Assembly (NCBI GenBank): GCA_008477525.1
Contig: SPDT01000007.1
Location: 3,162,001 to 3,226,000, forward strand
Source of the DNA: Hypomyces perniciosus
Lineage: Eukaryota > Ascomycota > Sordariomycetes > Hypocreales > Hypocreaceae
Length of the DNA stretch: 64,000 bases
Reading direction: 5' to 3'
Numbering within the stretch: position 1 is the first letter of the stretch; each line of letters begins with the position of its first letter. This document shows positions 1 to 10,780 of this stretch, piece by piece. The notes beneath the pieces were generated by a model, which worked only from the letters and a program-made list of their open reading frames with translations, did not search any database and was not told where the DNA came from. Made by a program: the position numbers and the translations under genes.

Positions 1-868
1 CTCCAGATGCCGGACATCTTCCGGGTGCATTGCTTTATGACGACATCTCCCAGCGACTTGCTATGTGGAACTTTGCTGTATTCGACGCATTGGCTGAGGA
101 ATGTTAGGAGGATGGCCACGAACAAGGTCTCTCTGTTATCTATCAGCCAATGTGACAGCCACGGAAACGGACTCATCAGTATGCTTACAAAAGCCATAAT
201 GCATTCGAACAAAGGATGCACCAAATGCCACCTCCTTCATAATAGTCATACACATCTCGCATGAAGCTGTCGAGGTTCGATGTGTTGACCCATCGCCATA
301 GGGCCCTTTCCCTTCGTCCACCAGAGGCCATGCCTCTCATCAGAGATCTGGGCTGTGCTGCCGTCATCTGCCCATGCGATTCTGCTGATTGAAGTCGCTG
401 ATGTGCGGTTGCAGGATCCCATTGTCCCCGGTTGGGTCCCGACAGTGTGCCGCGTACCGCGCGGGATTGCGATTGGTCATCTCGCCCTGTTCGATCTGTC
501 GTAGCATACTGAAGTGGCGTCGTTGCGTTGGGTTCTACCAGAAGAGAGGCGGGGACGTCATTGTCGGCCTCGTCATCATGATGGGGCCACCTTGACCCTG
601 TTTCACGACGACTGTCGGGCTGCCTGGGTCTCTGGTCCAAATGGCCTTTCCCCCCATATACAGCACTATCGACGGTAATGCGGCTCCCTCCGGTAGCCAG
701 TTCTTCAGAATCAAGTTCGTTGAAATGTTGCCGCAGATTATCCTCGTCAACATTCAATCCTGTTTCCTCATCTGGATCGACCTCGTCGCCACGCGACCGC
801 AATTCTTCGTAGAACGACTGGGCACCTCTTGTGGAGGCCGCAAGTCGACCAAAAATCTTGGACGTCAT
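1..868 (-). CDS. ATG9: Autophagy protein Atg9, N-terminal part (runs off the window)
   Basis: Atg9 is the multispanning lipid scramblase carried on Golgi-derived vesicles that seed the autophagosome membrane. Exon 1 is 868..189 and exon 2 starts at 132 and continues past base 1. The intron 133..188 (56 bp) runs from GTAAGC to AACAG. The protein opens MTSKIFGRLAASTRGAQSF, then has a long acidic, disordered N-terminus (residues 25-180), then the conserved ALWRWVNTSNLDSFMRDVYD block. Across the splice the frame continues as LWLLETLFVAILLTFLSQCVEY, the first membrane segment of the family. Only about 270 of the roughly 900 residues usual for fungal Atg9 are inside the window. It faces away from COG6, sharing a 1.1-kb divergent promoter region. 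The start is the only ATG upstream of the conserved N-terminal block. Identity is firm from the conserved blocks; the rest of the gene is unseen. Confidence 0.93.
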
Positions 869-1975
869 ATCGAATAGCAGGGGTGGGATGTAGCCTTGAA
901 AACTCAGCTCAGCATGTTCGCAACTGTAATGACGATTCGTCTTTGGTAGGTTGACAGTGATTCACTTGTCGAGTGATGGCCAACAGGGGTTCGCGGCAAC
1001 AATGTACAGATGTACTGTTGGCGGCTGTCTGATTCAAGTCAGCGTGCCTATCCCTTCGCAAGGCCGTAAATAGTGACATTCCGTATAAAATACAGCAGTA
1101 ACCATTCTACTGCCAACATGATCAGGTGCTCACAGGAGCATGACGCTATTCCAGAGCCATGTGCGCCCAAATCCCTGTGGGGATGTAGACGTCACGAGAT
1201 TGATGTGTGCACATACCTCCTATTGCCAGCCGCCCTCGCTCATCAGTCAAGGAGCTCCCTAGGTATTAGTGTTTAATACGAGAAAAAGACGCGCATTTGC
1301 AGAGAGTTTATGCGAACACATGAGACGAAGGGATGACCAGCTCAGTTGGTCAGCGAAGCAACAAGGAAAGATAATATGAATCAGATGGTACGTCAGTGGG
1401 CTTGCAACTTCCGAATCGGTACTCCTCTATATTACGGAGCACTCAAGTGTGTACCTCCTACTAGGTACCTAGGTAGGTATCTATCAGCACTCCGTGGTAC
1501 AGGTAGCTTTAAGCTGAGAGAAAAGGGGCGGTGAGCACTGAGTTCAGCTTTCTGCCTGACATTTGTAATACTGTTACTAAATTAACTACGGAGTAACTAC
1601 TACCTACCTACTATTACTAGGTACTTCATAATAGCTGCTACCTATCAAAGAGACACACCGCCTTGGCATGGGGGACCTGGTCACTGCTACCTTTATCGTA
1701 ATACTTCGTACTATTAAGATTATACTACTAATAATAAATACTGCGCTCAACTCACTAATCTGTTGGACTGGGAGTTTGGAACCATACGTCCTAGCATTGC
1801 TGGTTTTATCTGAACCGGATTTGTTCCATCCCATTTGAACGACGCATGCACTCTAGTGCTGCGGCGCGATTCATGGAGTACATCTGTTGGTAGAGAACAG
1901 GGCATGAAGTTTCCCTACACAAGGTCTATTCATCCATTCAAATATTGTCACTAAGTCCTACCCCTTTCAGCCAAT
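869..1975. other. Intergenic region between divergent ATG9 and COG6
   Basis: I see no credible gene in these 1.1 kb; the short ORFs lack conserved features and splice logic. The region must hold the promoters of both flanking genes. From about 1440 to 1625 it is rich in AGGTACCTAGGTAGG- and CTACCTACCTAC-type repeats, the same motif class found in most intergenic stretches of this window. Confidence 0.6.
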
Positions 1976-4084
1976 ATGTCACTTGAGACTTCGTCCCGTT
2001 CTCAAGTGGAAGGGCTCGCTTTTGGTACCGCGTCACCGACGAACACACCAGCTGTTTCAGCGCCCAAGGCATCGGATCCCTTAGCCTCGAAGGTCACAGC
2101 CGTCCTATCTACGTCCTATTCAGATGTGGAATTCCGCGAGGCTTTGTCTCTCCTAGACAAGCGAGGGGTTGTAAACAATGCAAAGACAAGGCGCCAGTTG
2201 CGGCTGGACCTTCATAAGGAAGCTATTGACTGTAATGGAGAGATCATTGGTGAATTTGGTCGAGTTGCCGAGGTTAGTACACCCGAAGCAAGATCAAGGA
2301 GGTACACAGAATAACAAAATGCTTAGCAATTGCACCGTATAAAAGCAACAGTTGGAAAACTCAACTCTGGTTATGAAGTCATCAAAAACCAAGTCGCTTC
2401 TGCTCACTCCCGGACCCTTCCAGCTCTTGCAGACGCAGCATCTCTACTTGAGCAGCGCAGGCAAATTGAGACAAGACAGGAAGTTTTGAATAGCTTCAAG
2501 AACCACTTTATCATGTCGGACGATGATATTGTCGCAATGACTTCAACCATGGAACCCGTTGATCAGCGATTCTTTGACTCTCTCCTGAAGGCTAAGAAGA
2601 TCAGCCAAGACTGCGAGCTTCTCCTCGGATTTGAGAAGCAGACGCTGGGTTTGGAGCTAATGGACCAAACGTCGAAAAATATCAATCTCGGTTTTCAGAA
2701 GCTATACAAATGGGTACAGCGAGAATTCAAGACACTCAACCTAGAGAGCCCCCAAATGAATCCCTCGATACGACGCGCGCTTCGGGTACTTGCAGAACGA
2801 CCATCTCTCTTTCAAAATTGTTTGGATTCGTTTGCGGAGGCACGGGAACGAATTCTCTCAGAGGCTTTCCATTGTGCCCTGACCGGGACTACGCTACATG
2901 GAACGGAGGATCCAACAATCAAGCCCATCGATCTAACTGCACACGATCCTCTACGATATGTAGGGGATATGTTAGCTTGGGTTCACTCTGCCACGGTCAG
3001 CGAACGTGAGACATTGGAAGTCCTGTTTGTTGCCGAAGGCGAAGAACTGGCTAAAGGATTAAAGTCGGGTCGAGATGCCGAATTTTGGCGACTTGTGGCC
3101 GATGAAATAGACGAAGAGAGCGGTTTCAATGCCCTGAAGGCACTTAATGAGCTGGTTGACCGAGACATCTCTGGGGCGGCTCGAGTAATGCGTCAACGAA
3201 TCGAGCAGGTTGTCCAGTCAAACGAAGACGTCATTGCAGCATACAAGGTGGCCACCCTGATCAATTTCTACCGTGTTACGTTTGAGAAGCTCCTCGGGCT
3301 AAGATCTGGTCTATTGGAGTGTGTGGAAAGTCTTGAGATAGAGACCATGCGACAGTTTCGGGCACTAATCAGGGACAACATCACTGCGGTCCAAAGTGAA
3401 TTCCAGCAAACCCCGCCAACTCTGGAGCCACCGGGATTTCTCCAGGCTTCACTCAAGCAGTTAGATGTCATCATTCGAACTTATCAGTCATCGGTATCAG
3501 CTTCTGAAAACCGGGAAACTGAATTCCAGACTGTACTAGCAGAAGCATTCGAGCCGTTCATGTCTGGGTGCGAGGAGATGGCGAGGACCATGGAGCCCCC
3601 GAGCGATGCTGTATTTCTCATTAACTGCAGACTTGCCGCGGCGATATGTCTGGACGGTTTCGAATTCACGAGCCGCAGAGCAGGGCAGCTTCGAGCGGAT
3701 ATCAATGGCGATGCCACCAAGCTCATTGAGAGCCAGTATAGTTTCTTCCGCAAGGGGTCGGGATTAAATGCCGTGATAGACTGCATGCAGGATGTCACGC
3801 TAGGTCAAATCGGCCAGGAGTCACTTAACCAAGCAAGCCAGGAGTTAGATGACTTCCTACCATCTGCTTTGATGGATGCCATGGAAAGGCTGAAGAGTCT
3901 CCAGGACTCGGAGCTTGCGCATGACATCACGGCGCAGGCTGCGGAGAGATTTTGTAGCGACTTCGACAAGTTAGAACAAGTCATCGTGGGTATTGATGAT
4001 GACACGGAGGAGTCTGACAACCCCAGTGGCTTGCGGTCCATTTTCCCCCGGACATCTGCTGAGATTCGGGTTCTTCTCTCCTGA
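1976..4084 (+). CDS. COG6: Conserved oligomeric Golgi complex subunit 6 (Cog6)
   Basis: Cog6 is a lobe B subunit of the COG tether, which docks retrograde vesicles at the Golgi. Exons are 1976..2272 and 2327..4084; the intron (54 bp) runs from GTTAGT to GCTTAG, giving 684 residues, the usual fungal length. Family features seen: a Ser/Thr/Pro-rich leader, then [20 protein letters not shown] and, after the splice, [20 protein letters not shown] with a heptad-like helical region. The mid-region [21 protein letters not shown] and the C-terminal [12 protein letters not shown] are also Cog6-like. The protein is mostly alpha-helical with no membrane segment, as expected for a peripheral tether. The start was chosen because it opens the conserved N-terminus and follows a stop-rich leader. 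It is divergent from ATG9 and tandem with the next ATPase gene. Confidence 0.93.
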
Positions 4085-4934
4085 TTCAGTCTACCTAAGC
4101 TTAAACGGACATGGAGATTTTAGTGAGAACCTTCACACGAAATGTGGAGATCGCAGAGGGTCCTGTTCCAACTTTATAACTGACTCCCAGAACCTCTTCA
4201 GCGTAACTGTTTGTCAGAGGGAATGATACTCCGTACCTACCTTGCAGTACTTCGTGGGAATTTTTAAGATACCATACTAGATGCTAAGGTAATTTAATAG
4301 GAGCAGCTGTTATGTGACACCGTTATAGAAATGTACAGAGAACAGCAAGTATTATCAGGAAAGCTCGTGATAGAAGAACATAAAGGCCCAGGGTGCCTAC
4401 TAAGCTTACTTCCACCTACTCTGTTTAAATACCTAATATCCCTTACCTGGTAGGTATCTTTAAGAGGTACCTTATACATGGGGTTATAGTCAATTAGTAC
4501 GTTAATAGTGCCTAGTACTAGGTAGGTACAAAGCACTCCGTAGTACCTCTCAATTTCTGTGGCTCTGTTTGTCTTATCCGCCACGAAAGTACGTCACTGC
4601 CCAGATCCGTCTTTATGCTGGGTGCCACAGAATAAGCCAACCATGGAATTTACAGTTCTTGGTGCCAACTATCTATGTGCGTACGCACAACTTGTCGTGC
4701 CCGCAAATTAACCAAGGTTGGGGACAAGTGTGGGTTTGCTACGGAGTACTCACGAAAGGCTTCATCCGTCATATATCCACTTCTCTTGCCAGTCCGGTGG
4801 TGATCGACCAGCGCTCTCCGTTCAACCTGCCATAGGCTCGTGTCCTCACTTTTTGCGTCTCAAACGTTATAGCCACTCGGTCACAAATCCATGCATAGTG
4901 CCAACGGGACTATTATGTGCCCATTATCGGTGCG
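4085..4934. other. Intergenic region, COG6 to AAA ATPase gene
   Basis: This is non-coding as far as I can see. It contains the COG6 3' end and the promoter of the ATPase gene. Around 4420-4550 it again carries ACCTGGTAGGTA, TACTAGGTAGGTAC and ACTCCGTAGTACC motifs. The ORFs at 4569-4835 and 4718-4984 have no recognisable features; the second overlaps exon 1 of the next gene in a different frame. Confidence 0.55.
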
Positions 4935-7540
4935 ATGCTGCGGAACAAGGCTGTTACTACTGCGCTCCAGAAGACATACGATGATACCTACCTAAGTTGC
5001 TCAACTGCCGTGTACTATGAAAGCCAGGTACTTATAGGCTGGTTTTCTCTTTGATCCTTTGCTTTTCTTGTTCTTTTCTGCATCCGCCCCTCCTAACAAC
5101 TCTCGGCTCAGGGCAATCACTGATTAAAGTTCCGTCAGGGAGATGAGATTGAGGCGACGCGACATTGGAAAAGCGCCCTTGACCAGATACACGAACATCA
5201 CGCGACGAAGCCCAACGCAGCGGCACAGAGGACGCAGACCGACACAGAGAAGGCATTGGTGGATGCGCTGAAGGAACTCGAGTTGCAATGCAAGGAAAGA
5301 ATCGACCTCCTAGAGGCTCTAAGGGCGTCCCGGCAGGATGAGTTTATTCCAACATCCGGTACCAGGCCCATCAATACTGCCCAGGCTGATGCCAACGACT
5401 ATCGAGGAAAGGGCTCTATTGGACAGGGGACCATTCCTGCTGTTACATACTCGGAATTATCGCGTCCAGCCTTCCCAAGTCGGCCATCCCTCCCAAAACG
5501 GACAACATCCGGGAGCGCAACATCCGGGAGCGCCTCGGTTGGTCTAAATAACCACAATGTTACCACCACCATGTGTACCGGCTCAACTTCTGGTTCCCGT
5601 TCACCCAATCTACCGAATGAAAGGCAAGATAAGGCAGTCCGTTCTTCAAGTCCCGAAAAGCACACAATGAGAACCACGTTACGACCAGGGAAGACAAGCG
5701 ACAAACCTGGCGCCGTTGCCCGCAAGTCACATAAGCCTTTAGCAGAAGGACCAAATAAGGCAGCAACGTTAGCATGGAGCGCCTTTGGATCTCGAGAACG
5801 TCCTCGTAAATCTTCCGAGGGCACACCAATAGTGCCGACCTTTAGCCCACGCGAATCCACGGAGCGACTTTCCAAGGTCCAGTCATCTCAGCTCCAGTGG
5901 GACAGCAATTCGCGAAGGTTGATTCCGTCACGCGATGCCGAGTTTCCTTTGAACTCATCTAAGTCAGCTAATGAAATTCGTTACGCTGACTCAAGGCCAT
6001 CACTTCTTTCCGTCAGTGCAGCATCAAGCGCCCTGAGTTCTTCATCCAACCAAGATCCTGTATTGTCAGATCAAGCTCAGAATCGATTAGAACGATCAAC
6101 GCGCGTATCGCCAATTACGGCTGCATCGCTGAAACTGCAGAGAGGCGAGCCCAACTACAGTTCAGATACAGCTACCAAGGCAGTTGGGGCGTCTGAAAAG
6201 AGAACTGCCTCCAGCCTATCGACAAGGAAGAAAGTGAATGGAAGGAGCCCTGCGCACCTTCTCCAGCTATCGAGATCTGATCAAGGAGAAGAAAATCGGT
6301 CAGAGAGTCGATCCTACCGCGGGCAAGAAAGGCCTCGGACATCGTCCGTGTCTAGTACTTCCCATAATGATGATACTGTTAATATCAACAGTAAACCAAG
6401 ATCCTCAAAGGGCAAAGGGACTTCGTTGAAAACGGACTCGGACGAGCAGTCTTCAGAGGAGGATACTACTGGGGATAACAACTCGAGCGTGGCAGCTTGG
6501 AAAAAAAAGAAGGCGGCTATTCTCAAGAATCTTCCTCCGGGTATTGACGAGGCGGCTGCTAAACAAATACTGAATGATATTATTGTGCAAGGAGATGAGG
6601 TTCGATGGGGCGACATTGCTGGACTGGAAATTGCAAAGAATGCGTTACGGGAGACCGTGGTCTACCCATTCCTGCGCCCCGACCTCTTCATGGGACTGAG
6701 GGAGCCCGCCCGAGGAATGCTGTTGTTTGGTCCCCCGGGAACGGGAAAGACGATGTTGGCGCGAGCCGTTGCCACGGAATCCAAATCAACCTTCTTCTCC
6801 ATCTCAGCAAGCAGCTTAACGAGTAAGTACCTGGGGGAGTCGGAGAAACTTGTCAAGGCTCTGTTTGGCCTCGCCCGAGCGCTAGCACCGAGTATCATAT
6901 TCGTGGATGAAATCGATTCACTCTTATCACAGAGGTCTGGATCAGGAGAGCACGAGGCCACCGGAAGAATAAAGACAGAGTTTCTTATTCAATGGAGCAA
7001 CCTTCAGCGGGCAGCAGCCGGTCGAGAGACTACAGAGAGAGACAAAGAACGAGGTGATGCGAATCGAGTTCTTGTTTTGGCAGCTACGAACCTGCCCTGG
7101 GCCATTGATGAGGCTGCACGCCGACGGTTTGTACGACGACAGTACATTCCGCTGCCAGAACCAACGACACGGGAGACACAACTCAGGACTCTCTTAGGCC
7201 AGCAAAAACACAGCCTCTCAGACGATGACATAAACAAACTGGTGCAATTGACAGATGGTAAGTAATATGGTATCTCAGACACCCTGCCTTTTCACTTCCT
7301 GACGATGATACCCAAAAAGGATTTTCAGGCTCTGATATCACGGCTCTTGCCAAAGATGCCGCCATGGGCCCATTACGATCCTTGGGAGAGGCACTCTTGC
7401 ATATGACAATGGATGATATCAGGCCCATTGCACTTATGGACTTTGAGGCGAGTTTGGGGACCATTCGGCCCAGTGTCAGTAAGAGTGGATTGAAGGAGTA
7501 TGAAGATTGGGCTAAAGAGTTTGGAGAACGGGGAGGTTAA
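4935..7540 (+). CDS. MIT-domain AAA ATPase of the Sap1/Yta6-spastin-Vps4 clade
   Basis: This is a meiotic-clade AAA ATPase; relatives are microtubule-severing or ESCRT-disassembling enzymes. Exons are 4935..5027, 5139..7257 and 7320..7540 (810 residues). Exon 1 starts at the only ATG in its open stretch. Splicing joins STAVYYESQ to [17 protein letters not shown], which rebuilds an N-terminal MIT-like helical hairpin (residues about 5-75). Residues about 90-440 are Ser/Arg-rich and probably disordered. The AAA core follows: Walker A GPPGTGKT at about 562-569, Walker B IIFVDEID near 621, arginine-finger region AARRRFVRR near 690, then [18 protein letters not shown] after the last splice. The C-terminus ([13 protein letters not shown]) is Vps4_C-like. 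The last acceptor is set by the LTDGFSGSDI motif, which excludes a second AG 9 bases downstream. The substrate cannot be read from sequence. Confidence 0.9.
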
Positions 7541-7903
7541 GCGCTGCAATGCCATCTAGGACATACTGCGGCGAGTATTTCCTAAGCCCGTAACCGATAG
7601 GCCTGGATTAAAACCATCCATATATAAAGAACTCTAGCCTAATGCGAGAAATAGCTTCTCGAAGCTGAGCCATCTGACACGTCTATTTAGAGTAGTCTAG
7701 TTCCGTCAGAAATAAGGCATGATTTCACAGCCATACTCTTGTCTCCAATCATTGAAGTGATGGCTGTATCGTACAAGCTTTCATTATCATGGATAAACAC
7801 ACTAAACACAATATCATGTGAATCTAGTGGTAGAGTGGTGTTGCCAGTTCTCAAAGGGGGTTTGGCCCGGCATGCATATCTAAGTGAGAGTATGACACAT
7901 ATG
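7541..7903. other. Convergent 3' intergenic region
   Basis: These 363 bases separate the ends of the AAA ATPase gene (+) and the uS17m gene (-). No gene or conserved RNA is visible. Both 3' untranslated regions must lie here. Confidence 0.55.
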
Positions 7904-8503
7904 TCAGTACACATGACTTTGGGGATGGGCTTGTTGGCGCTGAGCCTGTATAGTCTCCCAAGCCTGGTGTTTTGCATCTCTCTTCTCCATCTCTTTTTGT
8001 TTCTCTTCTATCAGTCGCTCCTGTTCCGCCTGCCGCCTTGATGACCTGCGCTCATCCTTAGCCGCTTTCTTAGCTTCTCGCTCTGCTATCCTCTCCTCCA
8101 AGGTCGGAACTGGTGATCGCTCCTCAATTGGGATACCATACGGCGCGATGATGTGTTTGACGACGTGGCGCTTGTGTTGGGAGGTTGGCCAGCCGGGAAC
8201 GATGGAAACGACGTCGCCGGTGCGGAGGGATGAGTTGGGATCATGAACAAGGTAGTGCTTCGGATCGGCAAACCACTTTGATGAGTGGAAAGAGTCTGCA
8301 TCAGGTCACCCGTTTTGGACCATATGGGGATGTTTCCATCCCTGGGACTGGCGAGGGCATACCTTGTTGACAACCTTGTTCCATTTTTGTCCACCTACTC
8401 GTACCTTCACGGTCTTTTGCATGAAGCCGGCCGATACCACCACTCCATGAAGCTCATGGGTCACACGGTGCGCAGCTTTAGCGACTTGCGACGACATGGT
8501 CAA
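7904..8503 (-). CDS. Mitochondrial small-subunit ribosomal protein uS17m
   Basis: The protein belongs to the S17 family and binds small-subunit rRNA in the mitochondrial ribosome. Exons are 8503..8363 and 8275..7904; the intron 8276..8362 (87 bp) runs from GTATGC to CAAAG. The product has 170 residues. Residues 1-50 carry the S17 core (HELHGVVVSAGFMQKTVKVRV). After the splice come WFADPKHYLVHDPNSSLRTGD and VVSIVPGWPTSQHKRHVVKHI, the OB-fold and basic surface. The last 65 residues form a charged coiled coil rich in Arg, Lys, Glu and Gln, a fungal mitochondrial extension. The start could also be the ATG at 8497, two codons later. The unspliced frame would end in about 65 residues, so the intron is needed. 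It converges with the ATPase gene. Confidence 0.9.
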
Positions 8504-8869
8504 GGTTTGGGGAAAAGTTGAATGGCTGGCAATATCTCTAAGAACGGGCTGAAAAAGCTTTCGGGATTCGTGTGGCCATTACTTTGGGGAAAGGAACAAA
8601 GTGGTCGTGACGGTTCAACAACCTGGCGAATCTTCCGACAAGAATTTAGCGGTTGTTCCTCCCTCCATGCAAGCGGATATAGGTACAGAGTACATGCCTC
8701 GTGGTGTGTACTACCAGGTGCTAAGTACTCCGTACATAGGTAGTAGTACTACTAGTAGTACTTCGTAGAGGTAGTAGTATAAAACTTAATGGCCAATCAC
8801 TGATCTCAATTCACTTCGGTTCTCGGCAATATGCGCGCTCCGGTTCTTATGGGTCTGTCGCAATAGTAC
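8504..8869. other. Upstream region of the uS17m gene
   Basis: No gene is seen. The stretch near 8700-8785 is a dense cluster of GTACTCCGTACA, GGTAGTAGTACTACTAGTAGTAC and CTTCGTAGAGG motifs. The Fot1-like element lies immediately to its right, next to a TAGTACTA-type palindrome. Confidence 0.5.
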
Positions 8870-8871
8870 TA

Positions 8872-9611
8872 CAGTGAACCCTGGTTATAACGATTACTAC
8901 ATGTAACGATAACCTTTCTATACCGATAGAATTGCTGTATGTACGGAGTACACACGGGGTTTTCCCACCAAAAAGGTCAAAAACCTCGATACTCGCGATA
9001 TCTTTAGGATTCAGCTTAGTAATATATATAAATGTCGAAAATATCGTTACAGCCGCCTTCTTAGGCACGCTAATTTCACCAGCTTCAACTACATTTTCCT
9101 CCTTTCACATCACAACAGCAGCATTATAACAATAATAAAGACGCATTCTTTATCGATTTTACGATAATTCCTACGGAAAGGCAATATCGTGTTGCTATTT
9201 CGCAGAAGCAACGGCAATTATTATGCAGAAAACGCCGCAAATTCCCAGGTTAGAACTAAAAGCAGCTCGCAGAATAGGCCTCGTTAGAATTCGATCACAA
9301 ATTCGCTCAATTAACGATTTTTAAGTTATTGTCTGATAAATGGGCGTTCTTTAATAAAGGGAATACTGACCTATAAGATATTAAGAGGATTCAGTAAGCT
9401 TATTTTCTTAACCTCAAAGATGCCTTTAAAGAAATACTGCTCTGAAAAAGCAGGATTTTATTAAAAAGTATTTAATAACAGCTTTAAGTGCAAATTAAGT
9501 GTAGATTTATTAGTGTAGTATATTACCCACAAAAACCTGGTTCTAACGATAACGTTTGTATACCGATAGCGCCAGTGCAACCGTGAGTATCGTTATAGAC
9601 AGGGTTTACTG
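8872..9611. mobile_element. Fot1/pogo-like DNA transposon relic (740 bp) with TA target duplication
   Basis: The left end reads CAGTGAACCCTGGTTATAAC and the reverse complement of the right end reads CAGTAAACCCTGTCTATAAC, a TIR pair of more than 20 bp. Each end is followed by a TA (8870-8871 and 9612-9613), the target duplication of Tc1/mariner-pogo elements. A subterminal motif TAACGATAAC with CTATACCGATAG recurs at about 8905 and 9545. The centre, about 9190-9360 on the + strand, can be read in broken frames as something like QKQRQLLCRKRRKFP followed by KFAQLTIFKLLSDKW, which resembles the N-terminal Tc5/CENP-B helix-turn-helix of Fot1 transposases. That reading is tentative. No DDE domain is left, so the copy is non-autonomous. 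A RIP-mutated fragment of the same element sits at 39,153-39,203. Confidence 0.8.
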
Positions 9612-9855
9612 TACTACTACGTACTAGCCATACTGATCTTGCGTAGATATGAGCACAGCCAAATCTCCTCAGTCATTCCTTCTCTTTGTCTATCATCCGT
9701 CAATCGTCAATCTGTCTCAACGTTGCCTGCTTTTGACAATATCAATTCACCCACGCTAATACACCTCTCGCCGCATTTTACCGAGGCCATTCATTGCCTT
9801 ATTTGCCTTATCATTGAGCCCTCGGACTTCCCATCGCCTGTGTGTTTCCACCACC

Positions 9856-10780
9856 ATGTCGTCTCCTGAACGCTGTGCTGGCACGAAGCGGCCTAGTAAG
9901 ATCCAATGCTTTCAATGAACAAGCGGTACCCCGTGATTTTTGAAATAATACCTAGCTAACAACAGCTGCATGCGCCATGACAGGGACGCAATCGCTTCCG
10001 CCTCCGACTCTGCCACAGTTGGTTGCTGAGCAGAAGACCCCCATTCCGCCCACAGATAAGGATTCGCAACGCCTCATTGTTGTTCTGTCCAATGCCAGTC
10101 TTGAAACTTACAAGGCTTCACATGGAGGCGTTGGTCGAACGGGAGTTCACCGTGAGGAGAAGTATTCACTCCTCAACAGCGATGAGCACATCGGTGTCAT
10201 GCGTAAGATGAACCGCGACATTAGCGATGCTCGCCCCGACATAACGCATCAGGTTGCGCACCCAAGCCTTGTCATCTTTCGCTCATTGTGCTGACTCTTA
10301 CAGTGCCTGCTAACTCTCCTGGACTCGCCCATCAATAAGGCTGGCAAGCTCCAAATTTATATCCACACTGCCAAAGGTGTTCTAATTGAAGTGTCTCCCT
10401 CGGTCCGCATTCCCCGAACTTTCAAACGATTCGCCGGCCTCATGGTACAGCTTCTACACCGACTGTCTATCCGCTCCACCAACTCCAACGAAAAGCTCCT
10501 GCGTGTAATTCAGAATCCGATCACCGATCACCTCCCCCCCAACTGCCGAAAAGTAACCCTTAGTTTCGACGCACCGCTTGTTCGCGTTCGTGAGTTTGTT
10601 GAGACATTGGAGCCCAAGGAGAGCATTTGTGTCTTTGTTGGGGCCATGGCCAAGGGTGTCGACAACTTCGCCGATTCGGTAGTAGACGAAAAGATCTCTA
10701 TCAGCAATTATTCCCTCTCAGCAAGCGTAGCATGCAGCAAGTTCTGCCATGCGGCTGAAGATGTTTGGGACATCCTCTAG
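9856..10780 (+). CDS. EMG1: Ribosomal RNA small-subunit methyltransferase Nep1/Emg1
   Basis: Emg1 is a SPOUT-class enzyme that N1-methylates a pseudouridine of 18S rRNA and is needed for 40S subunit assembly in the nucleolus. Exons are 9856..9895, 9966..10252 and 10304..10780, giving 267 residues. The first intron (70 bp) runs GTAAGA to ACAG and the second (51 bp) GTTGCG to TACAG. Conserved stretches: [37 protein letters not shown] across the second splice, [50 protein letters not shown] (cofactor-binding loop) and [20 protein letters not shown] at the knot. The start sits in CCACCATGTC, a good context. A downstream ATG at 9977 would drop the spliced leader and looks internal. The Fot1-like relic lies about 240 bp upstream. 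Confidence 0.95.

Noticed and set aside
1333..1365. CCAGCTCAGTTGGTCAG resembling a tRNA D arm
   Set aside because: The downstream sequence gives no anticodon or T arm.
5256..7265. Start of the AAA ATPase at 5256
   Set aside because: That codon is TTG inside the MIT region; splicing from an exon starting at 4935 restores the conserved N-terminal domain.
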